Source: Haloplanus natans DSM 17983
GTDB lineage: Archaea > Halobacteriota > Halobacteria > Halobacteriales > Haloferacaceae
Direction: 5' to 3'
Length of the DNA: 64,000 nucleotides
NCBI RefSeq assembly: GCF_000427685.1
Contig: NZ_KE386573.1
Coordinates: forward strand, 372,001 to 436,000
This document shows positions 35,187 through 43,367 of this stretch, in pieces (position 1 is the first letter of the stretch; each line of letters starts with the position of its first letter). The notes under the pieces are model-generated. The model saw only the letters and a list, made by a program, of their open reading frames with translations, was not told the origin of the DNA and did not search any database. A program made the position numbers and the translations under genes.

Positions 35187-36208
35187 CGCGATCCTCCCAC
35201 GACCGGTCGCGTCGTGATCACACGGTCGGCATCCTCGTACTCGACGTGCTCACCGCGCCAGAACGTGGCAAGCACTTCAGCCGCCTCCGACGCCGAAATA
35301 CGCTCGACGTCACACCCGTCGATACCACGCAATCCAGTCCGAAGCTGCCGGACGCGGTCGTCAACGGCCTCGAACATCGCCGCCCGCTCCTCGTCTTGTC
35401 GTGGCGCACAGACTGCCTCGATGAACACTCCGAGTACGGGAAGCCGCGTGAGTTGTTGGGTCAGACTCTGCTGCTCGAAGCGAACCTCAGCCGGACTGAC
35501 CGGCACGATGACGTAGTGATCGCGGATCGTCATCCGCCGCTGTTCGAGCTCCGTTCGGTACCACGAGATGTACTCGTCGATGAGTGTGGCCAACTGGGGA
35601 TTGTTGCGCACGTCTGCATCGGTTCGCCGCGCCTCGTAGTGGGCGAGATACTCGTCGACCGGGAACGGCCGGGTGGTTGAGTACAGCTGGATCGGAAACT
35701 CGACCGATGTGTTCAGAAACTCTTGGAAGGCATCAGCCTTCGCGGCCCACTCGCTGTCGGTTGCCAGCGCCATCGGTGGCGGTGTCACCTGAATCACCCC
35801 GACGAAAGCCCCGTCGGTCCGCTCGATCACGTCGTGATCGGGATGCATCGCCGTGACGTGCGTGTGTGCGAGCGTGTCCGGATGGGGAATGTGACTGGGA
35901 CGCCACTGGAAGCCTAGGATCATTCCAAGCCATTGGGCGGTCGTGAGATACGCCGGCGTCAAGTAGACCACGATCCCGCCCAGTGCGATGGCCACTGCGG
36001 TCGCCGGGAGCGTGAACGTCGCGAGTCGATAGCCAGCCACGGTCGTCGCCGGTGGAATGAGTACTTGGAGCACGAGTGCAACGACCACCCCCGGGAAGGC
36101 GCCGACCGCCAAATCAGTCAGGGTGTAGCGTCCGAATACGTTCGCGTCCGTCTCGATCGATTTGGGGATGCGCTTACTTGCCGTCCGCGTGGTTTTGTCG
36201 TTCGACAT
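35183..36208 (-). CDS. PrgI/VirB4-N-like conjugation membrane protein
   Basis: This 341-aa protein has two adjacent hydrophobic segments near residues 30-90 (LAVGAFPGVVVALVLQVLI, LPATAVAIALGGIVVYLTPA). A soluble region of about 250 residues resembles the N-terminal half of VirB4 (GAFVGVIQVTPPPMAL, DEYISWYRTELEQRR). This matches a PrgI-type membrane anchor plus an ATPase-lacking VirB4 partner. It is coupled to virB4 by a 4-nt overlap. Confidence 0.8.
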   Translation of the reverse strand: MSNDKTTRTASKRIPKSIETDANVFGRYTLTDLAVGAFPGVVVALVLQVLIPPATTVAGYRLATFTLPATAVAIALGGIVVYLTPAYLTTAQWLGMILGFQWRPSHIPHPDTLAHTHVTAMHPDHDVIERTDGAFVGVIQVTPPPMALATDSEWAAKADAFQEFLNTSVEFPIQLYSTTRPFPVDEYLAHYEARRTDADVRNNPQLATLIDEYISWYRTELEQRRMTIRDHYVIVPVSPAEVRFEQQSLTQQLTRLPVLGVFIEAVCAPRQDEERAAMFEAVDDRVRQLRTGLRGIDGCDVERISASEAAEVLATFWRGEHVEYEDADRVITTRPVVGGSR

Positions 36209-36228
36209 ACGTTCGGTGTGGTTCTCAG

Positions 36229-37650
36229 TTATTCGTCAGTGCGATCACTGGACTGGGTAGAGCGGTTATCAGTCGGCCCCGACTCCTGCTCGAACAGGAT
36301 CGGTTCGTTTTCGGTGCGGTCGAAGTCAGTCGGCTCGAAGCGATCCTGATCGAACTGAACGGGGGACTGGTCTTGACGGCCATCGGAGTGGGCGGGAGAG
36401 CCGCCGAGACGGCGCGTGGCACGCCGGAGTCGCCCACCCAAGCGATGGCTGCGAGACCGTGTCACACCGGAGCGGAGTTCGGTCTGCCCGTCGCGGCCGA
36501 TGGCTCGCTGCCCGCGGATGCCACGGAGCGCGTTTCGCCCCTCGTTGGCGAGTGCGACCCCCTGCTCGCGGCCATGTTCGAGTCGTGTCTGGAGACGCCG
36601 TCGGGATACCTGCCGACCCAAGCGATCACCGATGAACAACACGGCCCCGGCTTGCCAGAACAAGACAAACGGGACGACCAGTGCGACGAAGGGAATGACC
36701 ATCGCCGTGAGCCAGGCACCGATCCCGCCCATCGAGAGCTCCGCTGCATCGCCCAATAGTGCGGCCAGCCGCAGGAGCAGGGCCGTCGGTAGTGGCATGA
36801 CCAGAAACGGCACGTAGAAGCCGGCGAGCCGCTTCGCAACCCGCGAGAGGAGTCGGAACGGGCCAACACCAGGAATCCACGCGACGATGAGCAGTGGCAT
36901 CCCGAGTACGAATCCATAGAGCGCGAGCCGGCGCGTCAGATACACAAGCGCTAACAGCACAAACACGCCGAGATCGACGCTCAGGGAGACGAGGACGCCA
37001 AGCAGCCCGATCCCACCGAACGACGCCGTCTGGAACAGCGTGAGCGTGCTGAGATCAGGCAGCAGCAGCATCGCGAGGTGGTCCGCGAGCTGGAGAGACG
37101 CCGCGGCGAGCCACCACCACGAGAGCACGCCGAACAGCCCACTGATCGAGCGCCGCTTGAGATTCGCGCGGTGGTAGCTGCTGAACAACGTGCTGGTCGT
37201 CTCTAGCAGGATCACGATCCCGATCGCTAGCCCAAACAGCAGGAGCGCCAGTGGAATCATTGTCGTCCAGTAGAACCGATGGAGGGTTGGCCACGGGAGC
37301 GTCGTTGGCGTCTGGAATACTCGAGTCGGTGCGGGTGTCTCGACGATCAGCCGTAACAGACTGTCCCCATGTGTTTCGATGAGGTCCGTCACCGGCGCGA
37401 ACAGCGTCCGGAGAAACGTCTCAAGCGCACTGATCAAGGCATTCACGAGTGCGCCGATACTGATACCGCCATTACCGCTGCTACCCCCGTCGCCGCTTGT
37501 CTGTGCTGTTCCTTCGCCGACCAACCAGACGAGACTGATACCGACTCCACCGAGTAGGTGGCACAGTCGACTCCACCAGAGGCTGCGCCCCCATCCCTTA
37601 CTGGTGAGCGTCGGTCGTCTCTGCCGCGGTTTCGATTGTGACCCAGTCAT
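36229..37650 (-). CDS. VirB6/TrbL-like polytopic conjugation protein
   Basis: This 473-aa protein has about eight membrane segments between residues 25 and 340 (for example ALLLFGLAIGIVILLETTST, LLGVLVSLSVDLGVFVLLAL, AMVIPFVALVVPFVLFWQAG). An Arg-rich and then acidic cytoplasmic tail of about 130 residues follows. Size and topology fit VirB6/TrbL, the inner-membrane channel of type IV secretion. It lies 20 nt upstream of the PrgI-like gene in one operon. Confidence 0.75.
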   Translation of the reverse strand: MTGSQSKPRQRRPTLTSKGWGRSLWWSRLCHLLGGVGISLVWLVGEGTAQTSGDGGSSGNGGISIGALVNALISALETFLRTLFAPVTDLIETHGDSLLRLIVETPAPTRVFQTPTTLPWPTLHRFYWTTMIPLALLLFGLAIGIVILLETTSTLFSSYHRANLKRRSISGLFGVLSWWWLAAASLQLADHLAMLLLPDLSTLTLFQTASFGGIGLLGVLVSLSVDLGVFVLLALVYLTRRLALYGFVLGMPLLIVAWIPGVGPFRLLSRVAKRLAGFYVPFLVMPLPTALLLRLAALLGDAAELSMGGIGAWLTAMVIPFVALVVPFVLFWQAGAVLFIGDRLGRQVSRRRLQTRLEHGREQGVALANEGRNALRGIRGQRAIGRDGQTELRSGVTRSRSHRLGGRLRRATRRLGGSPAHSDGRQDQSPVQFDQDRFEPTDFDRTENEPILFEQESGPTDNRSTQSSDRTDE

Positions 37651-37677
37651 CGTGTGTCCCCTCCGCGCCGGAATCGT

Positions 37678-38097
37678 TCAGAACGTACAATTCGCCCCAC
37701 CAGCGACGACATTGTTCAGGATGAACTGGATGATCGTTGTGCCGAGGGGCGCCACGATAACTCCCCAGACGATCCCCTGATTACGGAGTTCCTTGATCTC
37801 GCGCTTGAGATCTGAGCGACGAATCGTCGGTAACGCAACGGTCGCACCGAGCGCGATGACTCCGCCGACCAGTGGGCCGCCAAACTGGATCAACTGGAAG
37901 AGGTTGAAGATCGTCTGTGCGAGCGCTGATTGACAGAAGGACTCCCCCACTGACTGAGCCGCGACCGGATGCGTACAGACCACTACTACTAGAACGAGTG
38001 TGGTCCAACGGCGGTGCCACCGCCGATGCCCAACCCAGCGGGCTGTGTGTCTTGACAGCCGACGCCACATCGTTCGGATCTGAGTACTTCCCTGCAT
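37678..38097 (-). CDS. VirB2-like pilin
   Basis: This 139-aa protein has a basic N-region and a hydrophobic signal (TTLVLVVVVCTHPVAAQSVG) with likely cleavage after AAQ. Two membrane segments follow (FGGPLVGGVIALGATVALP, GIVWGVIVAPLGTTIIQFIL) separated by a short basic loop, the VirB2/TrbC pilin design. It lies 27 nt upstream of the VirB6-like gene and is probably the first gene of the transfer operon. A start at Met10 is possible. Confidence 0.75.
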   Translation of the reverse strand: MQGSTQIRTMWRRLSRHTARWVGHRRWHRRWTTLVLVVVVCTHPVAAQSVGESFCQSALAQTIFNLFQLIQFGGPLVGGVIALGATVALPTIRRSDLKREIKELRNQGIVWGVIVAPLGTTIIQFILNNVVAGGANCTF

Positions 38098-38239
38098 AGC
38101 GACTGGCGCACCATCGGTGCCACGATTCCCCGGCGCCGATAGCGGCTACCGGCAGCTCACACCTGTCAGAAATAAAAACTCGGATAAAAATATCAGTACT
38201 GATATCGCAGTGCCGCTTACTGTTCGAGCCGTGGGAAAA

Positions 38240-39442
38240 TCATTCTGTAGACATATCAAATCGCTCACGAAGCCGCGCTTCTCGCGCTTCGAACTGGCTC
38301 ACCTGGTCGCGTAACTCGTCAGTGACTCGTTCGAGTTGTGCGAGCGCTGCTTGGCTCTCGATGCCGGTCTGCCCGTCGGCGTCAGTCTCGGCGGCCGCGC
38401 GGTCCGCGTACGTTCGTTGCACCTGCTCCAGCGTCGCTTCGGGGTTGAACAGGATGTCGTTGGCCGTCCGCACGTACCGATCGAGCGCTGTGCCTTCCTT
38501 CCCGGTGAAGGCGTGGGTGAGGGCGTACGTCGCCCCCGAGTGGAGCGTCCACATATCCGGCGCGAACGGATCGCCCGCGTTTGCCCGCGCATCGGTCGCT
38601 GCCTGTGTGGCGAGGTAGTCCGGGAATTCGAGCAGGCTGTAGAACTCCTCGAGATCGAACGGCACGCTCGTCAGATCGAGCGTCACGTCCTGTGCGTCCT
38701 CGATGAACGCCGCGAGATCGCTGCGAAGCAGCCCGACCTGTTCGAGGAGCTGTTCCCACCACACGTCGAAATCGGCCACGTCACCGACGTGTCTGACTGT
38801 CTCTCGATCCGTCAACGATCGAATTGAATTCGCACACGCCGTATCGCGGGCGAAGCCTTCGACGTACACCGCATGATTCCCGAAGAAATCGTAGCCAGAG
38901 GTGAGCCCCATCGTGATCGGCTCGCTCCGCTCCGGGAGCGTCACGCTGAGCCCGTCGAACATGATGTCCATGTGCACCTCGCCGCCACCCCGGTACTGCC
39001 GCATCTCGCCGAAGACGAGGTCACCGAGCGGTTGCCCCTCGTACGCCGTCTCGCGGAGGACGGCTTCGAGTGGGCTGTAGACATCAACCGGATTGATGAT
39101 CGCGTACGACGATGTTGGGATGTGAAAGAGGGGATCGTCAGCGGCTTCACCGCCCCGCCCCGCAGCCGTGCCACCGTCCGTCGACGGCTGACGATGGTCG
39201 GCCTGTCGCTCCAGTCGACTCGGCTCCACGACGGCGCTGAACCGCTCCGTCGATACCCACTCGTCCGTGTAGGGATTCTTGTACGCCACCGTTGTCTCCG
39301 TCGCCCGCGGCAGTCGTCGCACCGCTTCTGCGAACGACACTGGGTCTGCGTCTGGCCGCGTTCGCTCGTACCACGCTGGCAGGCCTGCGTCTGTTCGGTT
39401 GTCGACACCACTGAATACCAGTCGCTCGTCTGGGTCGTTCAT
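38240..39442 (-). CDS. DUF932-like plasmid/mobile-element protein
   Basis: This 400-aa protein starts at ATG 39442 (MNDPDERLVFSGVDNRTDAG). The middle region, YDFFGNHAVYVEGFARDTACANSIRSL followed by RHVGD, resembles the core of DUF932 proteins carried by plasmids and phages. A coiled-coil C-terminus (AALAQLERVTDELRDQVSQF) follows. The function is unknown. A 5' hairpin of the family described at 39472-39496 lies 29 nt upstream of the start. It is separated by 142 nt from the pilin operon. Confidence 0.6.
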   Translation of the reverse strand: MNDPDERLVFSGVDNRTDAGLPAWYERTRPDADPVSFAEAVRRLPRATETTVAYKNPYTDEWVSTERFSAVVEPSRLERQADHRQPSTDGGTAAGRGGEAADDPLFHIPTSSYAIINPVDVYSPLEAVLRETAYEGQPLGDLVFGEMRQYRGGGEVHMDIMFDGLSVTLPERSEPITMGLTSGYDFFGNHAVYVEGFARDTACANSIRSLTDRETVRHVGDVADFDVWWEQLLEQVGLLRSDLAAFIEDAQDVTLDLTSVPFDLEEFYSLLEFPDYLATQAATDARANAGDPFAPDMWTLHSGATYALTHAFTGKEGTALDRYVRTANDILFNPEATLEQVQRTYADRAAAETDADGQTGIESQAALAQLERVTDELRDQVSQFEAREARLRERFDMSTE

Positions 39443-39471
39443 TCTCGAAGTCCTGCAGGCCCCCGATTGCA

Positions 39472-39496
39472 GGCGCCTGCGCCCGTCGCAGGCGCC
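39472..39496 (-). promoter_or_regulatory. 5' hairpin family, H1 (upstream of the DUF932-like gene)
   Basis: GGCGCCTGCG-CCCGT-CGCAGGCGCC is a perfect 10-bp stem with a 5-nt loop (ACGGG on the coding strand). It lies 29 nt upstream of the minus-strand start at 39442 and is preceded on that strand by TGGTTTTGT. Related hairpins with other stem sequences precede the starts at 42263, 43269, 43835, 53919 and 59580. Confidence 0.65.
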
Positions 39497-39574
39497 ACAA
39501 AACCAGACCGTGTTGGCTCGGCGGACGGGGTTCGCTGTCTTGCAGCGCGCTCTGATCAGGCAGAACGCCCGCAT

Positions 39575-39715
39575 TCACTCCGTTTCGACGGCTATCCCGC
39601 GGATTTCGAAATGAGTCATCGTCGCTGTCAGGACCGACTTGTTGTGGACCGCAGCCACCGCTACGTTGGATGCACTGGAGACGCCAGCATTGGCGTCACT
39701 CCCTGCGTCGTCCAT
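39575..39715 (-). CDS. possible 46-aa ORF downstream of the broken toxin
   Basis: This ORF begins MDDAGSDANAGVSSASNVA and ends with a plausible beta-strand segment (VLTATMTHFEIRGIAVETE). The open frame extends upstream without a start codon, which suggests a remnant of a longer gene. It has no recognisable family and may not be translated. Confidence 0.3.
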   Translation of the reverse strand: MDDAGSDANAGVSSASNVAVAAVHNKSVLTATMTHFEIRGIAVETE

Positions 39716-39827
39716 GGAAGCAAGCGATTCGTCCACTGTCCGTGCACTCGCTTCATCGATCTCGTTCCGGGGAATCCTCGCCGCTGGATGCGTCGAGAAC
39801 GGAATCGGCTCCCTGTACGTTCCGTCG

Positions 39828-40336
39828 TCACTCGTACTCCTCGATCTTCTGAAGCAGTCTCGCGTAGAGATTCGGCGCACAGTACCAGCCGGCATCCACC
39901 ATCGCATCGATCGTCGTCCGGGATTCCGCAGCCGTAAGCCGACCCTGTTGCAACAGACGTGGCACGAGATACGCTGTCCCCTTGGTTTCGAACCCTTCGG
40001 CTGCAGCGACAGCACGACCGTACTGCTCGTCCATCACCGCCGTCGCATTCGATTCGACAGCAATTGTGAGCACCGCCGCGTCGGCATCGCTGAGGCGATC
40101 GTTCTCTTGCAATCGGGCGAATCGCGTCTCATCCGCAACCGATCGCCGGTCGAGCAGGCCACCCACAACCGCTTTGTCGATCCGCCTCGCATCTGTGTGT
40201 CCACGCTCGACGCCGACGGTAACCACTTCGTCGTACACGCGGTTGGGCACGACACACGCTGTCGTAAGCCCGTCGAGAAATGCCAACCGCTCCACGGTTG
40301 CGAGATAAATGAGCGGCGTCGCGTGAAGACGTACAT
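39828..40336 (-). pseudogene. DUF3368/PIN-type toxin, frameshifted at its first codons
   Basis: From ATG 40336 the sequence reads MYVF and then loses frame. Adding one G after TTC (near 40324) gives MYVFDATPLIYLATVERLAF, the classic start of DUF3368 PIN-like toxins, continuing in frame to TGA at 39828. The missing base removes the first catalytic Asp. Later acidic residues (LSDADAAVLTIAVE, AVMDEQYGRA) remain. The gene lies 3 nt after its antitoxin gene. Either the toxin is dead or the base is a sequencing error. Confidence 0.75.
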
Positions 40337-40339
40337 CGC

Positions 40340-40720
40340 TCAGAGCGACTCGATATCTTCAGCTAATTGATCACCTCCGACCCAGGTAATCTCGTGTTCT
40401 CTAGCAAGCTGTGCGAAATCCCAGACCGACATCTCCGCCAGTTCGGCCGCCCGACTGAACGTCACGTCCCCGGATTCCAACTTCTTCAGGGCACGCTCAC
40501 GTCGCCACTGATCGGGTCCGTTCATGAGCAGCTTGCGGACGGCAGTACTTCGGTCGAGGTCCTCTGCTTCGAGATACGCCTCCAGGTCGGCCTCCAGATC
40601 GTCCGGGACGCGGGCGGATATCGTTCCAATAGTGTTTAGAATGTGTACAATAAATACAAAGCTTCCGCCGGTCGAGTCGTCGTCACCGGCCAGCGCGCGT
40701 CGCGCTAGCCCGATGTTCAT
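40340..40720 (-). CDS. UPF0175-family antitoxin
   Basis: This is a 126-aa ORF from ATG 40720. The conserved part starts at GTISARVPDDLEADLEAYLE, an RHH-like region, then RRERALKKLESGDVTFSRA and AAELAEMSVWDFAQLA. UPF0175 proteins pair with DUF3368 toxins as here. The first 30 residues are not conserved and include the edge of palindromic element copy D. The natural start may be the ATT codon at 40628-40630, where family members start with ATG. Confidence 0.8.
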   Translation of the reverse strand: MNIGLARRALAGDDDSTGGSFVFIVHILNTIGTISARVPDDLEADLEAYLEAEDLDRSTAVRKLLMNGPDQWRRERALKKLESGDVTFSRAAELAEMSVWDFAQLAREHEITWVGGDQLAEDIESL

Positions 40721-40801
40721 ACTGCCGGCTGTAAGTCAATCAAGATATTCGCCATCCCGGGATGGCGAATGTCTTGAAACAGTTACAGCCGACAGTATCA
40801 G
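40718..40801 (-). repeat. Stop-codon-linked palindromic element, copy D
   Basis: This element lies between the antitoxin and the gene ending at 40798. The minus strand reads CTGATACTGTCGGCTGTAAC, then TGTTTCAAGACATTCGCCATC and the paired return arm, ending GACTTACAGCCGGCAGTATG. It shares the outer TGTAACTGTTT and TGACTTA blocks with copies B and C while the stem sequence differs. The TGA at 40798-40800 is the stop codon of the minus-strand gene. Confidence 0.6.
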
Positions 40802-41286
40802 TACCGCACCTCCGCGGGCACGATCCACACTGGGCCGTCCTGTTCCAACACCGCATCGAGGCGCTCGCGGTGCCGAATCCCCAGTCCGTACTGATCGTAG
40901 ACGTAGATGGTCGGTCCCTCCGCAGCACCCAACTCGCTACACAGTCGCCGTATCCCATCGGCATCGCTCATGAGATCGAGCGACGAGTGAGCACGGAGCG
41001 CTTCGCATACCTGTTCCAATCGATCGAGAAACGCCGTCAGCGTCTCCGCCCATTGGCGTTCGAGGAGCGACGCGCCCGGTTCCGTTCGAACCGTCGTCGC
41101 ACGTGGCCACGTCCCCCAGCGATCAGTGAGGGCCGGCGTGGGCTCTGCAAACGTTGTGTACGATTCGAACACGGGCTCACGCGCCCCCGCACCGACGAGT
41201 CGGTCGAACGTACAGCGACTGACGGAGAATGCCTCATCCCCGTCCGCGGCCGGCACGAGCGCCGTGACGAGCATCCGTTGGACCAT
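40798..41286 (-). CDS. hypothetical protein cotranscribed with TFB
   Basis: This 162-aa protein starts at ATG 41286, with GTG 41292 as an alternative that overlaps the TFB stop. Recognisable features are only a central helical segment (WAETLTAFLDRLEQVCEALR) and the C-terminal TIYVYDQYGLGIRHRERLDA, which recalls a short nuclease or NTPase strand. No family is assigned. It is almost certainly translated with the TFB gene. Confidence 0.6.
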   Translation of the reverse strand: MVQRMLVTALVPAADGDEAFSVSRCTFDRLVGAGAREPVFESYTTFAEPTPALTDRWGTWPRATTVRTEPGASLLERQWAETLTAFLDRLEQVCEALRAHSSLDLMSDADGIRRLCSELGAAEGPTIYVYDQYGLGIRHRERLDAVLEQDGPVWIVPAEVRY

Positions 41287-41288
41287 CG

Positions 41289-42263
41289 TCACCGCCCCTC
41301 CGTCGTCGCCGTGCGTGACGACTCCACGTCGTGGAGTACCTCACACAGATCCTGCCAACCCTCTCGGAGCGTCACTGGCGTCACGTCCGCCACCGCTGCC
41401 AGCTCTTGTTGCGTCCAGTCCTGACCCTGCTCTCGTGTCGCGTGATAGAGACACGCCGCGGCGATCCCCGAGGGCTTTCGCCCGTTCGCCACGCCCGTCT
41501 CGACAGCGAACTCGGCGAGTTCGAGCGCCCGTTTTCGGAGTCGAGCCGCGACGCCCAGCGCAGAGGCGAACTTCGGAACGAAGTCACGCGGTGTCTGTGG
41601 CACTGCTGGCAGTCCGAGTTCGTCGTTGAGGACACTGTAGGCGTTGCGAACACGCTCCGTCGTGACTCGTGCGACGGCGCCGACCTCGTCGACCGATCGC
41701 GGCAACCCGGTACATCGACACGCTGCATGGACGCTCGCTGCCGCCACCCCTTCGATCGATCGTCCACGGAGGAGATCCGCACGCTGCGCCCGTCGAAACA
41801 CCATAGCTGCTTGCTCGTCAAGGGAGTCCGTGAGATCAAGCACGCCGACGATCCGCGAGATTTCTTGGAGGCCGAATTCGAGATTCCGTTCCCGCTTCGA
41901 GCCGTGTCGTGCCCGGCGATGCTGGGTTCGCAATCGCCGCAGCCGACGCTGCCGCGCCCCATCGAGTTGGTCGCCCGTTCCGTCTCGGAACCGCCCGATT
42001 TGCGTCGTGAGGCCGCCGTCGTGCATCGTCGCCGTCCGTGGGGCGCCGATGTGTCGCGGATCCTTGTTCGACTCCGGTGCCGACCACGCTGTCGCCCCGT
42101 GGTCAATGTGATAGTCGTCGACGATCAGCCCACAGCCAGTACAGTGTCGTTCGCCACCGTCCGCGACCACGTTGCCATCGCACTCGGGACACGCCGCATC
42201 CGCGTCGATTGATCGGTCGGTCGATTCGTCGAATCCTGTCTCGTAGACATCGCCTGGATGCAT
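41289..42263 (-). CDS. tfb: transcription initiation factor IIB (TFB)
   Basis: This 324-aa TFB starts at ATG 42263. Zinc ribbon: CPECDGNVVADGGERHCTGCG (residues about 25-45). The B-reader/linker region is followed by two cyclin repeats, the first with SIEGVAAASVHAACR and the second with KPSGIAAACLYHATREQGQD. TFB recruits RNA polymerase to TATA/TBP promoters, and haloarchaea use many paralogues. A plasmid-borne copy may redirect host transcription. The 5' region carries hairpin H2 and has been duplicated at 43231-43343. Confidence 0.93.
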   Translation of the reverse strand: MHPGDVYETGFDESTDRSIDADAACPECDGNVVADGGERHCTGCGLIVDDYHIDHGATAWSAPESNKDPRHIGAPRTATMHDGGLTTQIGRFRDGTGDQLDGARQRRLRRLRTQHRRARHGSKRERNLEFGLQEISRIVGVLDLTDSLDEQAAMVFRRAQRADLLRGRSIEGVAAASVHAACRCTGLPRSVDEVGAVARVTTERVRNAYSVLNDELGLPAVPQTPRDFVPKFASALGVAARLRKRALELAEFAVETGVANGRKPSGIAAACLYHATREQGQDWTQQELAAVADVTPVTLREGWQDLCEVLHDVESSRTATTEGR

Positions 42264-42337
42264 CGATATTCCTGCGAGGCACGAATTCTTGCGCCCCGCA
42301 CCCGTGGGGGGCGCGCATAACCACACCGGGCGATAGC
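42225..42337. repeat. 113-bp direct repeat, TFB 5' region, copy 1
   Basis: This colinear 113-bp copy of 43231-43343 differs at about five positions. It covers the first 13 codons of tfb, the 5' untranslated region and hairpin H2. It is a recent duplication of a promoter plus start region. Confidence 0.8.
42291..42314 (-). promoter_or_regulatory. 5' hairpin family, H2 (upstream of tfb)
   Basis: GCGCCCC (42291-42297) pairs with GGGGCGC (42308-42314) around a loop with ACGGG on the coding strand. It is 27 nt from the tfb start and preceded by GTGTGGTTATGC. Confidence 0.6.
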
Positions 42338-42497
42338 CCGTTTTCTGTCCGTCGCGTCGTCCTATCGCCATCCGGCGTGGATGCGGATCGCAGGAGCGAT
42401 GTCGCTGGCACGGCTCTCCCACAACACGACATGCCGCAACTCAGGTGACGGTCACCGACGGCTGCGCACCGTTGCGAACCGTTCTCATCGTGGCGAG

Positions 42498-42878
42498 CTA
42501 CTCGGATGGTTGCTCCTCAATCGAGATCCGATCACCAGTCACCTCGTCAAAGGCCGAATCCGACGAAATAATTGGATCGGTATCGGCGTAGGCGACATGG
42601 TATGCGTCGAACGCGGTGAGGCCATACTGGTCCATATAGTCTGCCGCTTGGAAGAGCACCGTCTCGTCCTCCGGAACGGACGCAATCTCAAGCGTGTAGC
42701 TAAGTGCTTCCATTCGATCAAACTCGAATCGGTCGGAGATCATCAGTAACTCAAGTAGCGTTGCTCGCGACGTGTAGATCTCGCCCTCGTGCTCCGTCGC
42801 GATCGTCGCTGCTCGTTGCTGGAGCCAGTCGTCGTCCTTCACAAGTGCGATGAAAAAATCCGTGTCGGCGTAGATCAT
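42498..42878 (-). CDS. VapC-type PIN-domain toxin
   Basis: This 126-aa PIN protein has acidic residues in MIYADTDFFIALV, the Glu in ATLLELLMI, DAYHVAYA and SSDSAFDEV. PIN toxins are Mg-dependent endoribonucleases acting on tRNA or mRNA. Its ATG overlaps the stop of the AbrB antitoxin by 4 nt, the usual antitoxin-first arrangement. Moderate AT content suggests a separate origin from neighbours. Confidence 0.9.
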   Translation of the reverse strand: MIYADTDFFIALVKDDDWLQQRAATIATEHEGEIYTSRATLLELLMISDRFEFDRMEALSYTLEIASVPEDETVLFQAADYMDQYGLTAFDAYHVAYADTDPIISSDSAFDEVTGDRISIEEQPSE

Positions 42879-43138
42879 CCGCGCTCTGACTCCGTGACAT
42901 CCTTGAGCGTGTCCTCGCGAGCCGCGTCACGAGCGTCTTGTTTTATTTCGGCGATCGATTTCCCTTCGAACGCATCGCCAACAGCCTCTCGAAGTCCCGC
43001 AACCGGGTCCTCTTGCAGCGGGATCAATTCAACTCGATCGCTGAGCTCAACGATCCGATATCGGTCCCCGTGCTTTTTCCGGATCTCGGATGGAATGACA
43101 ATCCGCCCCCGATCGTCGGCCTCGGTTGTCTTACTCAT
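42875..43138 (-). CDS. AbrB-family antitoxin
   Basis: This 87-aa swapped-hairpin AbrB protein starts at ATG 43138: MSKTTEADDRGRIVIPSEIR, RYRIVELSDRVELIP, followed by an acidic C-terminal toxin-binding tail. It binds VapC and autoregulates the operon. An upstream in-frame start at 43180 lies in the promoter and is rejected. Confidence 0.88.
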   Translation of the reverse strand: MSKTTEADDRGRIVIPSEIRKKHGDRYRIVELSDRVELIPLQEDPVAGLREAVGDAFEGKSIAEIKQDARDAAREDTLKDVTESERG

Positions 43139-43149
43139 GTTAGTCCCCT

Positions 43150-43269
43150 CTACCCGGAGAAGACACAAAAATACTCCCACAATTCATACGAAGTTCCCCG
43201 TGACGGCGTAGATGATTCCCTTCCGGCCGATTCGTCGACTCCTGTCTCGTAGACATCGCCTGGCTGCAT
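43150..43269 (-). pseudogene. duplicated N-terminal stub of TFB
   Basis: ATG 43269 opens MQPGDVYETGVDESAG, matching the first 16 residues of tfb, and then runs into unrelated sequence ending EYFCVFSG at TGA 43150. The upstream promoter and hairpin H3 are also duplicated. Any transcript from this promoter would read into the AbrB-VapC operon 12 nt away, so the duplication may have captured a promoter for the toxin-antitoxin genes. Confidence 0.7.
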
Positions 43270-43343
43270 CGATACTCCTGCGAGGCACGAATTCTTGCGC
43301 CCCGCACCCATCGGGGGCGCGCATAACCACACCGGGCGATAGC
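43231..43343. repeat. 113-bp direct repeat, TFB 5' region, copy 2
   Basis: Direct partner of 42225-42337. Together they flank the AbrB-VapC pair, suggesting that the module arrived or was duplicated between the two copies. Confidence 0.8.
43297..43320 (-). promoter_or_regulatory. 5' hairpin family, H3 (duplicated copy)
   Basis: GCGCCCC (43297-43303) and GGGGCGC (43314-43320) form the stem; the loop reads GATGGG on the coding strand. It lies 27 nt from ATG 43269. Confidence 0.55.
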
Positions 43344-43367
43344 GTGCGTCGGTGCGCTCGCAGCTCG

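Noticed and set aside
39575-40015. 146-codon minus-strand ORF overlapping the PIN toxin
   Set aside because: Its first 60 codons are out of frame across the toxin gene and composition is atypical; only the last part could be real and is listed at low confidence.
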